From Polyangia bacterium (GTDB taxonomy: Bacteria > Myxococcota_A > Polyangia > Polyangiales > JAUICN01), in assembly GCA_030427835.1 (NCBI GenBank), contig JAUICN010000001.1:207929-271928 (forward strand): DNA of 64,000 bases. Direction: 5' to 3'. The translations under genes were made by a program, and so were the position numbers. The notes under the pieces were generated by a model that was not told the origin of the DNA, searched no databases, and saw only the letters and a program-made list of their open reading frames with translations. Below are positions 25,878 to 36,100 of the stretch, one piece after another (within the stretch, counting starts at the first letter, position 1; the number at the start of each line of letters is the position of its first letter).

Positions 25878-26213
25878 ATGAAGAAGTTTATTGTGATCTA
25901 CCACTCGAGCGTGGACGCCGAGGACAAGATGAAGAACTCCAAGCCAGAAGACATGAAGAAGGGCATGGAGGCGTGGATGGTCTGGGCCAAGAAGTGTGGA
26001 GATGGCCTTGTGGATATGGGAGCGCCCTTGCGGGGCGGTCAAAGGCTTACCCCAGCAGGCAGCAACCCCAGTGACAAGGGCGTAAGTGGATACTCTATTC
26101 TGCAGGCCCCTGACATGGATGCCGCGAAGGCTCTTCTTGAGGGCCACCCACACCTGGCATGGGCTGCAGGTTGCGAGATCGAGGTCCACGAAACCATGCC
26201 GATGCCAGGCTAG
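25878..26213 (+). CDS. YCII-related domain protein
   Basis: 111-aa soluble protein of the YCII family, a dimeric ferredoxin-like fold whose members include enzymes and regulators. Typical opening MKKFIVIYHSSVDAEDKMKN, then MEAWMVWAKKCGDGLVDMGAPL, and the family's closing pattern YSILQAPDMDAAKALLEGHPHLAWAAGCEIEVHETMPM. GAAGG lies seven bases before ATG 25878. It follows a perfect palindrome and is nine bases before the DUF924 gene, so the two probably form a regulated operon. Confidence 0.85.
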   Translation: MKKFIVIYHSSVDAEDKMKNSKPEDMKKGMEAWMVWAKKCGDGLVDMGAPLRGGQRLTPAGSNPSDKGVSGYSILQAPDMDAAKALLEGHPHLAWAAGCEIEVHETMPMPG

Positions 26214-26222
26214 GAACGATCC

Positions 26223-26822
26223 TTGTCGACCTGGAAACACGTGCTTGAATTTTGGTTTGGTGAACTCGATTCGGAAGGATTGGCAACCAAGGCTGCATCT
26301 GCTGCATGGTGGAAAAAGGATGCGGATTTTGACGCAGAGATTCGAGAAAAGTTTCTGGAGGATTGGACCGCGTGCTGTGAGGGTCGTCACGGGGATTGGC
26401 TGGAAACACCCGGCGGCACCCTAGCGGCCGTAGTCGTGCTGGATCAGTTCTCTCGCAACATGTTTCGAGGGTCAGGGCACATGTATGATGGAGACGAGGT
26501 TGCCCGTTCTCTGGTGAAAGCTGGACTCGAGCAAAGACTGGACGCTCAGTTCCAAACCGACGAACGCGCGTTCTTCTACATGCCACTGATGCACAGCGAG
26601 GCCTTGGAAGATCAGGAACTCTGTGTGGAGCTCTTCAAGCGTTCAGAACAGGCAAGCACCGGACGCGCAAAGGCACGGTTTTCCGCGAACGTGGGCTACG
26701 CAAAACAGCACCGGGACATCGTGGCTCGTTTTGGGCGATTCCCCCACCGCAACGGGTTGTTGGGCCGCCCCTCCACCCCTGAGGAAGAAGCCTTTCTTCG
26801 TGAGCCGGGATCAAGTTTTTAG
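26223..26822 (+). CDS. DUF924 family protein
   Basis: 199-aa all-helical protein, TPR-like in fold, of the DUF924 family. Evidence: opening VLEFWFGELD, WWKKDADFDAEIREKFLEDW, the signature VVVLDQFSRNMFRGSGHMYDGD near 73-94, FFYMPLMHSEALEDQELCVELF, and the closing RFGRFPHRNGLLGRPSTPEEEAFL. TTG start at 26223 with GGA upstream. Function unknown. Same strand and spacing as the YCII gene upstream. Confidence 0.9.
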   Translation: MSTWKHVLEFWFGELDSEGLATKAASAAWWKKDADFDAEIREKFLEDWTACCEGRHGDWLETPGGTLAAVVVLDQFSRNMFRGSGHMYDGDEVARSLVKAGLEQRLDAQFQTDERAFFYMPLMHSEALEDQELCVELFKRSEQASTGRAKARFSANVGYAKQHRDIVARFGRFPHRNGLLGRPSTPEEEAFLREPGSSF

Positions 26823-26871
26823 CTTCTTCTTCCAGCCCCTGAGGTACGCCGCAGCCTTCCTAAGGAGTTTC

Positions 26872-27468
26872 CTATTCAAACTTCCAGATGAAGATCCAGG
26901 CGGGCTTTTCTTTGTCCTCGCCGTACTCGATCCATAGGTAGTCCGACTCCGGGGTGACCGTAGAGGAGTCAAAGCAGGCGTTCCAGGTCAACGTGTGACC
27001 GTAGACCGTGTGCTCGACCCAGTTGCCGTTGATGTCTTCCTCGGACTCGGTTCCAACGGCTGTGGAGTCGATTCCAAGAATGGTTGACGTTGTGGCTGCT
27101 ACCGGATCTGTTTCAAGGCGCTCCTGTTCAAACGCAGAAGAATAGAGCCGATAGTCCTGTGTCCGAACAAAGCTTGATTCATTGACCAGCGGCTTGGCGT
27201 CCCTGTTTTGCCAATCGCTTGCAAATGAAAAACAGATCCTGTCGCCCGCAAAACTCTCGATGAATGCTTGGTTGCCTTTGAAGAAGTTTAGCGGACGGGC
27301 AGGCGGCTCTCCAACTGCAAGCCTAGCTATTGCGGGAGCGTTTTCTATTCGGTCCTTGTCCGTAACCTTGCCCGATATTCGGTCTCCCATCACCGACAGC
27401 GTCGCGCACCCCGACAGGCTAGCCATGCACAAGAAAAGGACGAGAGAGTTTGTTATCAACGTTGCCAT
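26872..27468 (-). CDS. Hypothetical lipoprotein (198 aa)
   Basis: Begins MATLITNSLVLFLCMASLSGCATLSV, a lipoprotein signal with lipobox LSGC. Mature part: a basic/acidic segment GDRISGKVTDKDRIENAP, then IARLAVGEPPARPLNFFKGNQAFIESF, a predominantly beta middle and a C-terminal strand EKPAWIFIWKFE. No family recognised. It is alone on the minus strand, convergent with the DUF924 gene 49 bp away. Confidence 0.75.
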   Translation of the reverse strand: MATLITNSLVLFLCMASLSGCATLSVMGDRISGKVTDKDRIENAPAIARLAVGEPPARPLNFFKGNQAFIESFAGDRICFSFASDWQNRDAKPLVNESSFVRTQDYRLYSSAFEQERLETDPVAATTSTILGIDSTAVGTESEEDINGNWVEHTVYGHTLTWNACFDSSTVTPESDYLWIEYGEDKEKPAWIFIWKFE

Positions 27469-27920
27469 AGGGTGTCCTAGCTACTTCCTACCGCGACCGT
27501 CAATGACAATTCACCCGATCCAAGGAACAACTATTCTGAGCGGATCCAAAAACACCTGTACGACCAACCAACAATCAGCTGGAATCCTTGTAAGAACTAA
27601 GAGCTGAACCACGACACCAAACGTGCCGACCAGGCTTTTTTGCTCGTGAAAAAACCGCAACGGGAGCGACCCCAACGATGTGAGCTGCCCCTACTGTTCG
27701 ACGGACTTCCAATTCTTCATGCGGAGCTTGTTGAAACAGCCACAAACCTGCAGAACATCTTGGACAACGTGAAGGTCAGCCAGTGGAGCGCTGCGTTTTT
27801 TCATGCCCACGAACCCCACCAACGAAACACGTAGCCCTAAACGGGACTTTCGCTGTCCCTATTCGCGGAATGGGAGCAAAGGATTCTGACTGTTGGGTTC
27901 AACACGGTTACGATGTTTGA
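27469..27920. other. Intergenic stretch with a possible degraded gene
   Basis: 452 bp with no confident gene. On the minus strand 27691-27804 reads MKKRSAPLADLHVVQDVLQVCGCF..., resembling the N-terminus of the DUF721 (DciA-like) family, and after a frame change VGAAHIVGVAPVAVF could continue it; this would be a frameshifted remnant. A 64-codon frame on the plus strand (27640-27834) covers the same bases and is probably its shadow. A promoter for the downstream TPP-enzyme gene is expected near 27850-27900 but not obvious. Confidence 0.3.
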
Positions 27921-29573
27921 ATGAACGCAGCACAGCTTTTTGTTCGTTGTCTTGAGGCCGAGGGAGTTGAGTACATCTTTGGTGTGCCAGGCGAGGAAAA
28001 TGCCGACTTCATGATGGCGCTGGAGGAGTCGGACTCGATCCAATTCGTGCTGACGCGGCACGAGCAGGGGGCGGCCTTCATGGCGGATGTGTATGGCCGG
28101 CTTACGGGAAAGCCCGGAGTCTGTCTGGGAACCCTGGGCCCGGGAGCCGCCAACTTGATTACCGGCGTGGCGGACGCAAATATGGACCGGGCGCCGCTGA
28201 TTGTACTCACGGGACAGGCCGACAGCCGAAGGCAGCACAAGGAATCGCACCAGAACATGGACGTGGTGGCCATGTTTGAACCTGTGACCAAGTGGGCCAC
28301 GCCGATTATCAACGCCCAGAATATCCCCGAGGTCGTACGCAAGGCATTCAAGCTGGCGCAGACAGAAAAGCCTGGTGCGTGTCTGATTGAACTGGCGGAG
28401 GACATTGCGCACGCGCCAGTTCAGGACTTGAAGCCACTTCCAGTGACCAAGCCTAGACGAGCTGTTCCTGATGACAAGGTAGTGGACCGGGCGTGGGCGC
28501 TCATTCGTGCTGCGAAGTCACCCGTCATCCTTGCAGGCAACGGGTGCATTCGAAAACGGGCTAGCAAACAGTTGCGCGCTTTTGTGGAAAGTACTGGTAT
28601 GGGGGTCATCAATACCTTTATGGCCAAGGGTGCCGTTTCGAGAAAATCGCCCGAGTGTATGTTCACCATGGGCCTGCAAGCCCATGACCTTGTGACCTTC
28701 GCAGTGGACCAGGCGGACCTGGTGATTACCCTGGGGTACGATTTGGTGGAATACCACCCACGTCTGTGGAATCCCAAGGGCGACAAGCGCGTCATCCATG
28801 CCGATTTTCTGCCTGCGGAGGTGGATGAAAACTACCGCCCTGAGGTGGAGATGGTGGGGGATCTGGCCCACACGCTCTGGATGTTCAACGAGCGCCAAGC
28901 CATGGATCCCTTGAATGCAAAAGTCGCGAATCACACCTCGATTCGCCAGGGCATGTTGGATGATTTTGCCATCCACAAGGACGACGATACTGAAGGAACC
29001 ATTCGACCGCAGAAGGCCCTGTGGGATGCCCGTCAGGTGATGGGACCGGATGACATCCTACTATCGGACGTGGGAGCCCACAAGATGTGGATTGCCCGCT
29101 ACTACCAATGTGACTCCCCGAATACCTGCCTGATTTCCAACGGATTCTGTTCCATGGGCTTTGCCCTTCCGGGCGCCATCGGAGCCACCATTGCCCACCC
29201 GGACAGACGGGTTCTTGCCGTTTGTGGAGACGGTGGCTTTCTCATGAACGTTCAAGAGATGGAGACCGCGGCGCGACTTGGAAAAAACTTCGTGGCCATG
29301 GTGTGGGAGGACCAGGCCTACGGCCTCATTGCGTGGAAGCAACATACGACGTTCGGTCGACACACCGAACTTTCGTTTACGAATCCCGACTGGATTAAGC
29401 TTGGGGAAAGTTTTGGTTGGTATGCCCAGCGGGTGGAGCGAAGTCGGGATCTAGCCGGAGCTTTGGAATCGGCCTTCACGGACCCACGGCCTGGCCTTGT
29501 TGTGGTGCCCATCGACTACCGTGAGAACCCGCTGCTCACCGAACGCCTCGGCAACATCGAAGCACCCATTTGA
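27921..29573 (+). CDS. Acetolactate synthase-like TPP enzyme
   Basis: Thiamine-diphosphate enzyme of the acetolactate synthase large-subunit type, 550 aa. The catalytic Glu sits in TRHEQGAAFMADVYGRLTGKPGVCLGTLGPGAANL near residues 45-80, and the TPP-metal motif is GDGGFLMNVQEMETAARLGKNFVAMVWEDQAYG near 440-472. FAD/central-domain motifs include PVTKWATPI. No small regulatory subunit follows, so it resembles catabolic (AlsS-like) or related decarboxylase enzymes. It is followed 34 bp later by an aldehyde dehydrogenase, suggesting decarboxylation of a 2-keto acid to an aldehyde that is then oxidised. The actual substrate is uncertain. Confidence 0.88.
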   Translation: MNAAQLFVRCLEAEGVEYIFGVPGEENADFMMALEESDSIQFVLTRHEQGAAFMADVYGRLTGKPGVCLGTLGPGAANLITGVADANMDRAPLIVLTGQADSRRQHKESHQNMDVVAMFEPVTKWATPIINAQNIPEVVRKAFKLAQTEKPGACLIELAEDIAHAPVQDLKPLPVTKPRRAVPDDKVVDRAWALIRAAKSPVILAGNGCIRKRASKQLRAFVESTGMGVINTFMAKGAVSRKSPECMFTMGLQAHDLVTFAVDQADLVITLGYDLVEYHPRLWNPKGDKRVIHADFLPAEVDENYRPEVEMVGDLAHTLWMFNERQAMDPLNAKVANHTSIRQGMLDDFAIHKDDDTEGTIRPQKALWDARQVMGPDDILLSDVGAHKMWIARYYQCDSPNTCLISNGFCSMGFALPGAIGATIAHPDRRVLAVCGDGGFLMNVQEMETAARLGKNFVAMVWEDQAYGLIAWKQHTTFGRHTELSFTNPDWIKLGESFGWYAQRVERSRDLAGALESAFTDPRPGLVVVPIDYRENPLLTERLGNIEAPI

Positions 29574-29580
29574 AGCTCTA

Positions 29581-29608
29581 CGGAGAACGACCCACGGAGA
29601 ACGACCCA
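29581..29608 (+). repeat. 14-bp tandem duplication carrying the ribosome-binding site
   Basis: CGGAGAACGACCCA occurs at 29581-29594 and again at 29595-29608. The second copy places GGAG eight bases before the aldehyde dehydrogenase ATG (29608); its last base is the A of that ATG. The first copy leaves an extra GGAG 22 bases away. A small local duplication. Confidence 0.8.
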
Positions 29609-31035
29609 TGTTGAAGGACCGCTACCCCTACTATCTCGCCAACACCCCGCAACAACCCAACGCAGACCTTGTGGTGACCGACAAGTATTCTGGTGAGGTA
29701 GCGACCCATGTGGCGATGGCAGACGTGGACGCCATCGACCAGGCGATCCACGCAGCGGTGGAGGCCACGGAGCCCATGCGAAAGATGCCGGCCTACGCAC
29801 GCAAGGCGGTGCTTGAGCACTGCGTGAAGCGTTTTACGGAACGGTTTGATGAGCTTGCCATGAGCCTGTGCATTGAGGCGGGCAAACCCATCAAGGACGC
29901 ACGGGGTGAGGTGACTCGCCTCATCGATACGTTTCAGGTAGCTGCAGAAGAATCGGTGCGAATGCACGGCGAGGTCCTGGAGATGGCCACTAGCCCCCGC
30001 GCGGCGGGCCGTCGTGGCATGACCAAAAGGGTGCCGATTGGCCCCTGCTCGTTCATTGCGCCATTCAACTTTCCATTGAACCTGGCCGCCCACAAGGTGG
30101 CCCCCGCGTTGGCCGTGGGTTGCCCCTTTGTGCTCAAGCCGGCCAGCCTTACCCCACTTGGGGCACTTATTATCGCGGAAGTGCTTGCGGAAACAGACCT
30201 GCCCAGGGGCGCGTTCTCCGTGCTTCCCTGTAGGCGTGAGGGGGCCGGGCTTTTTACCACCGACGAACGGCTGAAACTTCTTTCGTTCACGGGCTCGCCG
30301 GGGGTGGGCTGGGACCTCAAGGCACAGGCCGGGAAAAAGAAGGTGGTTCTGGAGCTTGGCGGCAATGCCGCTTGCATCGTGGACGAGGATACGGATCTGG
30401 ATGACGCCATCGAGCGCATCATCGTCGGCGCGTTCTACCAATCCGGCCAAAGCTGCATCGGGGTGCAGCGGATTATCGTACAGGAAAAGATCTACGATGA
30501 TTTCAAATCACGCATGGTCGCGGCGACCAGGGTGTTGAAATCCGGCGACCCGAAGGATCCTGAGACCTTCATCGGCCCGGTGATTTCCGAAAAGGAGGCC
30601 ATCCGCATGTCCACCTGGATTGAGGAGGCGGTGGCCGCAGGCGCAACGGTACTGTGCGGCGGGAAGCGCGAGGGCAATATGCTGGAGGCCACGTTGCTGG
30701 AGAACGTGCCCCGGAATTGCAATGCGTACACCGAGGAGTTCTTTGGTCCCGTAGCCATCTTGTCGTCCTTTTCCGATTTTGACGAGGCCCTGGCGGAGGT
30801 GAATGACAGCAAGTTCGGATTGCAAGCGGGTGTGTTCACCAGGGATTTCTACCGGGTTCAAAAAGCTTGGGATACCTTAGACGTGGGTGGTGTGGTCATC
30901 GGCGATGTGCCCAGCTGGCGCGTGGATCACATGCCCTACGGCGGCGTGAAGGATTCTGGCTTGGGACGCGAAGGTATCACCTACGCCATGGAAGACATGA
31001 CCGAACTGCGCTTGTTGGTCATTCGAGATCTTTAG
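29608..31035 (+). CDS. NAD(P)-dependent aldehyde dehydrogenase
   Basis: 475-aa aldehyde dehydrogenase superfamily enzyme. Nucleotide-binding and catalytic landmarks: FIAPFNFPLNLAAHKVAPALAVGCPFVLKPASLTPLG, the general base in VVLELGGNAACIVDEDTDLD, the nucleophile cysteine in QSGQSCIGVQRIIV, and the late EEFFGPVAILSSFSDFDEAL. Start at ATG 29608, supported by GGAG eight bases upstream; reading on to 29497 would only run into the previous gene. The family member type (methylmalonate-semialdehyde-like or general) is not resolved. Operon partner of the TPP enzyme. Confidence 0.92.
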   Translation: MLKDRYPYYLANTPQQPNADLVVTDKYSGEVATHVAMADVDAIDQAIHAAVEATEPMRKMPAYARKAVLEHCVKRFTERFDELAMSLCIEAGKPIKDARGEVTRLIDTFQVAAEESVRMHGEVLEMATSPRAAGRRGMTKRVPIGPCSFIAPFNFPLNLAAHKVAPALAVGCPFVLKPASLTPLGALIIAEVLAETDLPRGAFSVLPCRREGAGLFTTDERLKLLSFTGSPGVGWDLKAQAGKKKVVLELGGNAACIVDEDTDLDDAIERIIVGAFYQSGQSCIGVQRIIVQEKIYDDFKSRMVAATRVLKSGDPKDPETFIGPVISEKEAIRMSTWIEEAVAAGATVLCGGKREGNMLEATLLENVPRNCNAYTEEFFGPVAILSSFSDFDEALAEVNDSKFGLQAGVFTRDFYRVQKAWDTLDVGGVVIGDVPSWRVDHMPYGGVKDSGLGREGITYAMEDMTELRLLVIRDL

Positions 31036-31045
31036 ATCGGCCGAA

Positions 31046-31618
31046 CTACCCCTCAACGCGCTTGAGTGTGTTTTGGTCGCTGTGGTCGAAGAGCTCTTTG
31101 CGCCCTTTCATTTGCAGCCAGGTGTGTTCTTCATAGTGAAGGGTGTTTTCGTCTGGGAAGTCCACGTTCAGCGTGTACCGCACGGTTTTGAATTCGCCGA
31201 TGAGAAACGGGCTGGAGCAGATGCCAAAGGTTTCAGAACCGGCCTTGGCTTCAAGTGCGAAGCTACGGGCATCGGGTTCGGCTGCGCCTCCTGCAAGGAC
31301 GGTGAGCCCCCGTGGTGGCATGAAGCAACGAATGACCAACTTGGAGGCTGCGTCCCACATCCAGTAACCAAGCTCTTCGTGAAACGGGTCATCTGCACCC
31401 AATCGCCAGGCCTTCGTAGAATAGCGCAGTCCGTAAAGTTGCTGTTCGTGGTTATCCACACGGCCCGTGGGTTCAAAAACCATTCGCTCGCGATACTTGC
31501 TTGTCGCCAGTTCACGATCGTCTTCTACTTCGTCGGAGGGTGCTAGGTCCGTTCCTTTGGAGCCTTCCCATGTACCCAGCAGGGGGGCCAGGGGTCCGAG
31601 ATTTGCATCAAGCTTCAT
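31046..31618 (-). CDS. FABP-like / nitrobindin-type heme-binding beta-barrel protein
   Basis: 190-aa protein of the THAP4/nitrobindin-like beta-barrel family. The diagnostic opening LGPLAPLLGTWEGSKG is at residues 7-22, followed by the strands RERMVFEPTGRVDNHEQQLYGLRY and EELGYWMWDAASKLVIRCFMPPRGLTVLAGG. Nitrobindins bind heme and handle NO or peroxynitrite; the proximal-His position cannot be verified by eye. Convergent with the aldehyde dehydrogenase (10 bp apart). Confidence 0.85.
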   Translation of the reverse strand: MKLDANLGPLAPLLGTWEGSKGTDLAPSDEVEDDRELATSKYRERMVFEPTGRVDNHEQQLYGLRYSTKAWRLGADDPFHEELGYWMWDAASKLVIRCFMPPRGLTVLAGGAAEPDARSFALEAKAGSETFGICSSPFLIGEFKTVRYTLNVDFPDENTLHYEEHTWLQMKGRKELFDHSDQNTLKRVEG

Positions 31619-31671
31619 GGTGACTACCTAGTGTAAAACGAACCATGCTTCTACCTGTTCACTCCGCACAA

Positions 31672-32061
31672 CTAAACGTGCTGATCGATGAGTACCGGAT
31701 TTCCATCTGGGTCGATGAGTACGAGGCTTGCGGGGCCTGTGGTTGTTTCGTCAGCCTTGGTTTCGGGTTTGATGCCCCGCTCCTGGAGCCTCTTTTGGAT
31801 TTCTCTCACATCCATGAACTCTGAAAGGGGTTTGGCCTGGGGCCCCCATCCAGGGTTGAAGGTGAGCATGTTCTTTTCAAACATCCCGTGGAACAGGCCA
31901 ATCGTGGTCGTTCCGTTGCGCAGGACAAGCCAGTTGTTACTCTCGTCACCGCCGGCGACTTCAAACCCAAGTTTTGTGTAAAATGTCTTCGATGTCTGAA
32001 GATCTTTCACCGCAAGACTCACCGAAAACGCCCCAAGGGACATGGCCTCTGTTTTGGTCAT
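31672..32061 (-). CDS. VOC family protein (glyoxalase/bleomycin-resistance fold)
   Basis: 129-aa two-module VOC protein. Opening SLGAFSVSLAVKDLQTSKTFYTKLGFEVAGG is the classic betaalphabetabetabeta start with FYTKLGF; the end LVLIDPDGNPVLIDQHV carries the last metal-ligand position. Metal residues cannot be confirmed. Start at ATG 32061 with GGGGGAAG nine bases upstream. Divergent from the pirin gene at 32179. Confidence 0.85.
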   Translation of the reverse strand: MTKTEAMSLGAFSVSLAVKDLQTSKTFYTKLGFEVAGGDESNNWLVLRNGTTTIGLFHGMFEKNMLTFNPGWGPQAKPLSEFMDVREIQKRLQERGIKPETKADETTTGPASLVLIDPDGNPVLIDQHV

Positions 32062-32178
32062 GGGTGCTAGCTTCCCCCACGTTCGCGGCCCGATCAAGGC
32101 TATCACGCGCCCTAGCGAGACTTTGGTGTGTGCCTGTTGACGATGTGTGCACTGGGCCCAATAGGCGATGCAAGGGTT

Positions 32179-33063
32179 ATGCAAAAAACCATTAAAAAGG
32201 TCCTTCCTTCCACGAAGGTGGATATGGGAGGGCTGCTGATTGATCAACCACTCCCGTCACAGGGAGTAGACTACATTGATCCGTTTCTGCTGGTTCACCA
32301 CTGGCAGGACACCTTGCCAGGCAACCGACGACCCCAGGAGGTGGGTGTGGGCCCCCATCCTCACCGGGGGTTTTCACCCGTCACGTTCGTGTTCAAGGGC
32401 TCGGTTCGCCATCAAGATTCATTGGGGCACGACGCCGTAGTTGGGCCCGGTGGCACGCAATGGATGTTTGCCGGACGGGGGATTACCCACAGCGAACGGC
32501 CCGACTCCCAGCTTGCGAAAGAGGGTGGGGAGTTCGAGATCATCCAGTTTTGGGTCAACGCGCCCGCGGTGCACAAGATGGATCCGCCCTTCTACAGACC
32601 TATCGCGATGGAGGACACCCCTGCGGTCATCGGCAAAGGCTCAACGGTGCACGTCGTTAGTGGGGAGTACGAAGGTACCCAGGGTGTTGTGACTCCCGTG
32701 AGTCCGCTCACGCTTCTGCGTGTTGGAATGGAACCTGGTGCCACAGTCAACGTTTCTGTTCCTGAACCCCACAATACGATCGTGTACCTTCTTGAGGGAA
32801 AAATCTCAGTGAATGGTCAGACCCTATCGGACAAAGATTTGGCGTGGCTCGACCGAGATGGTGACGAGGTTCAAATCGAGGCTTCTTCCGACAGTCGTTT
32901 CATCCTGTTGTCGGGAGAACCCATCGAGGAACCCGTGGCCTCCTACGGACCGTTCGTGATGAACACCGAGACCGAGATTCTCGAAGCGTTGCGCGACTCC
33001 CAACAGGGAAAGATGGGCGTCCTAGTTGAAACGTTTGAAGACGCACCGCCCTTTTGGCCCTAG
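32179..33063 (+). CDS. Pirin family protein
   Basis: 294-aa bicupin of the pirin family. Motifs: QPLPSQGVDYIDPFLLVHHW, the metal-site stretch GVGPHPHRGFSPVTFVFKGSVRHQDSLGH near residues 55-83 with the conserved HPHR and later His, the GTQWMFAGRGITHSERP segment (ITHSE), and the C-terminal cupin ILLSGEPIEEPVASYGPFVMNTETEI. Bacterial pirins bind Fe or Ni and act in stress responses or as quercetinase-like enzymes. Start at ATG 32179, three bases after an AAGGG. Confidence 0.92.
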   Translation: MQKTIKKVLPSTKVDMGGLLIDQPLPSQGVDYIDPFLLVHHWQDTLPGNRRPQEVGVGPHPHRGFSPVTFVFKGSVRHQDSLGHDAVVGPGGTQWMFAGRGITHSERPDSQLAKEGGEFEIIQFWVNAPAVHKMDPPFYRPIAMEDTPAVIGKGSTVHVVSGEYEGTQGVVTPVSPLTLLRVGMEPGATVNVSVPEPHNTIVYLLEGKISVNGQTLSDKDLAWLDRDGDEVQIEASSDSRFILLSGEPIEEPVASYGPFVMNTETEILEALRDSQQGKMGVLVETFEDAPPFWP

Positions 33064-33151
33064 CTGGGGCTGCCGAACTGCTTCTAGACAGGTCACCAGA
33101 GTGCCAACGCGCAAAACCACCACCACGAGACCAGTGACCCAGCAGGTGGGC

Positions 33152-36100
33152 TCAAGGAGTCGTTTCGACGCGGGCCTTGTGGTTGCTTTTCACTTGCCCT
33201 CCGAACCAACCGTAAACGACTGGTAAGACAAACAGCGTAAGAAGTGTGCAGCTCACCAAACCACCGATAACCACGGTCGCGAGCGGTCGTTGCACTTCAG
33301 CGCCAGCGCTGGACGAGATGGCCATCGGGAGAAAACCAAGCGCATCGGTGACAGCCGTCATCAGCACAGGCCGCAATCGTGCTTTGGTACCGCGCAATGA
33401 TGCGATACTCAAACACATACCCGAGCTCTGAAAGTCTCGAATGGTTGAAACCAGGACAACCCCGTTGAGTACCGCGATGCCAAACAACGCAATGAAGCCC
33501 ACGGCGGCACTGATTGAAAATGGCATATCACGCAGAAACAACGCAACGATGCCCCCTGTCGCAGCAAAAGGGACGTTAAGGTACACAATCCATGCGGGGC
33601 GAGCCGAACCGAAATTCATAAAGAGAAGCAAAAATATGAGTAGCAGCGTTGCGGGTACTACGATGGCGAGTCTCCTGGTCGCCATCTGCAGGTTTTCAAA
33701 CTGCCCACCCCAATGAATGAAGTGCCCTGGCGGTATCTCTACTTCATCCTGTATTCGCTGTTGTGCTTCTGCCACGTAGCCCGCAATATCGCGCCCCCGC
33801 ACGTTGATCTGCACCGTTGCCCTTCGCTGGACATTCTCACGGCTAATCTGTGCGGGTCCTTCGGTTTGAACAATGTGCGCGAGTTGTCCAAGCGGTACCG
33901 TGCCGCCCGCCCGGGCTCGAACAGGCAGGTCGCGTACCACATCGATGTTGTTTCGCATCCCTTCCGGAATCCGTACCTGCAAAGGAAACCTTCGCTGGCC
34001 TTCGAACACTGTTCCCACTTGTCGGCCGGCCACAACGGACACCGCGTCCGCGACCTGTCGGGCACTGACGCCGTACCTTGCCATCGCGTCACGATCGACG
34101 TCCACATCAAGAAATGGCAATCCCCCAATCAGCTCCATGCTGACGTCTGCCGTGCCATCGATCCGTTTTGCTGTACGCACAATGTCATCCCCAACTCGAC
34201 CTAGCATGCCGAGATCCTCCCCGTAAATCTGCACCGCAATGTCTGAACGAACCCCGCTAATCAACTCGTTGGTGCGCAACTCGATAGGTTGCGAGAACAG
34301 GTAATTCTGGCCTGGTTGTTGGTGTTCAAGCGTCGCCTTCATGCGCGCTACAAGTTGCTCTTTACTTTCCGGTTCGTTCCACTGGTTGGGGGGATGAAGC
34401 ATGATGAAGACGTCTGACATCTCTACACCCATGGGGTCGGTGGCGATTTCCGCGCGTCCGGTCCTAGAAACTACTGTTTCCACTTGCGTCGGAAACTCAC
34501 GTAACAGGGTACTTTCCACTCGAGTGGTGGCATCGATGGACTGCTCCAGAGATACGGATGGAAGGCGCACCGCCTGCATCGCGATGGCGCCCTCGTCGAG
34601 ACGTGGAAGAAATACGGCCCCCAGGGATGGCACCAACAGGATCGCTCCCACTAGAAACAGAAGTGCAAAACCTACCGTCATAGAGCCACGCTGGAAGGCG
34701 CGATCCAACAAGGGTTCGTAGATCCTCCGCAGGGTTCGCATGAGCCAAGTTTCGTTTTCGGAAACCTCCTTGCGAAACAGGAATGTGGACATGGCGGGCA
34801 TGAGCGTCAGCGCGAGGATCACGGATGCACCCAGGGCCAACAAGACCGTTAGCGCCATGGGTTGGAACATTTTTCCTTCGATTCCCTGAAGCGTCAGGAT
34901 CGGTAGGTAGACGAGCATGATGATACCGACGGCAAACACGACGGGCCGCGCCATGGGTCGGGATGCGGTACGAACCATTTCTGGAGTGCTGCCCGTTCTT
35001 GCGCGCGACAGCAGAAGCAGGATGTGCTCGACGATGACCACCGGACCGTCGACGATGATCCCGAAATCCAAGGCTCCCAGACTCATAAGGTTTCCAGAAA
35101 CACCGAGTGCTCTCATACCAATGAAAGCAGCGAGCATACTTAAGGGGATGACACTCGCCACCAACAACCCCCCACGGAGATTCCCAAGTAGGAGCAAAAG
35201 GACAATGATCACCAGGACCCCACCCTCTATGAGATTCGTGGCTGCTGTTTTTACGGTGCGGTCCACAAGGTGGGTTCTGTTGTAGAATGTGTCGATGCTT
35301 ACGCCCGGGGGCAGCGTGGGGCGGATCTCCTCGATTCGACGCTCGACCGCTTCGGACACGGCCCGTGAGTTGGCGCCCATGAGCATCATTACGATTCCTG
35401 TAACAACCTCGCCGCGTCCGTCTCGGGTCACGGCACCCTGTCGAATCATGGGCGCGTGCTCTACAGTCGCAATATCTGCGATTCGGACGGGTGTACCGTC
35501 ATCCCGGGTGGCGACAACGACCCGCCGAATATCATCAAGATTGGTGATGAGACCGCGCGCGCGAATAAGCCGTTGCTCGCCGGCGTGGGCAATGTATCCA
35601 CCGCCTGCGCTTACGTTGTTCTGTTCCAACGCCTCGAAAACGTGCTCCAAACCCAGATCGAATGCCCGCAGAAAGATCGGGTCGACCTGAACCTCGTAGG
35701 TTTTGAGCTCTCCTCCGAAACTGTTGATTTCCACTACGCCGTCTACGGATCGAAGTTGATAGGCAATATACCAGTCCAGAATGGTCCGAAGTTCCATGAC
35801 GGTGTAACAGTCGTCGGTGTCCTCTCCACTGCAGGTGGGGTCACCCCGGACTTCAAACTGATACACTTCGCCAAGGCCGCTCGAGATAGGACCCATTTCC
35901 GGACGGCCGTATTCCTTTGGCACCCTATTTCGGGCCTCAGACAGGCGCTCCTGGACAAGTTGGCGCGCGAAATAGATGCTGGTGCCCTCTTCAAATACAA
36001 GGGTAACCGCAGACACACCGAAGCGAGACACGCTGCGGACTTCACTTAGATGGGGAAGCCCACCCATGGCTGACTCAATAGGAAAAGTAATGAACTGTTC

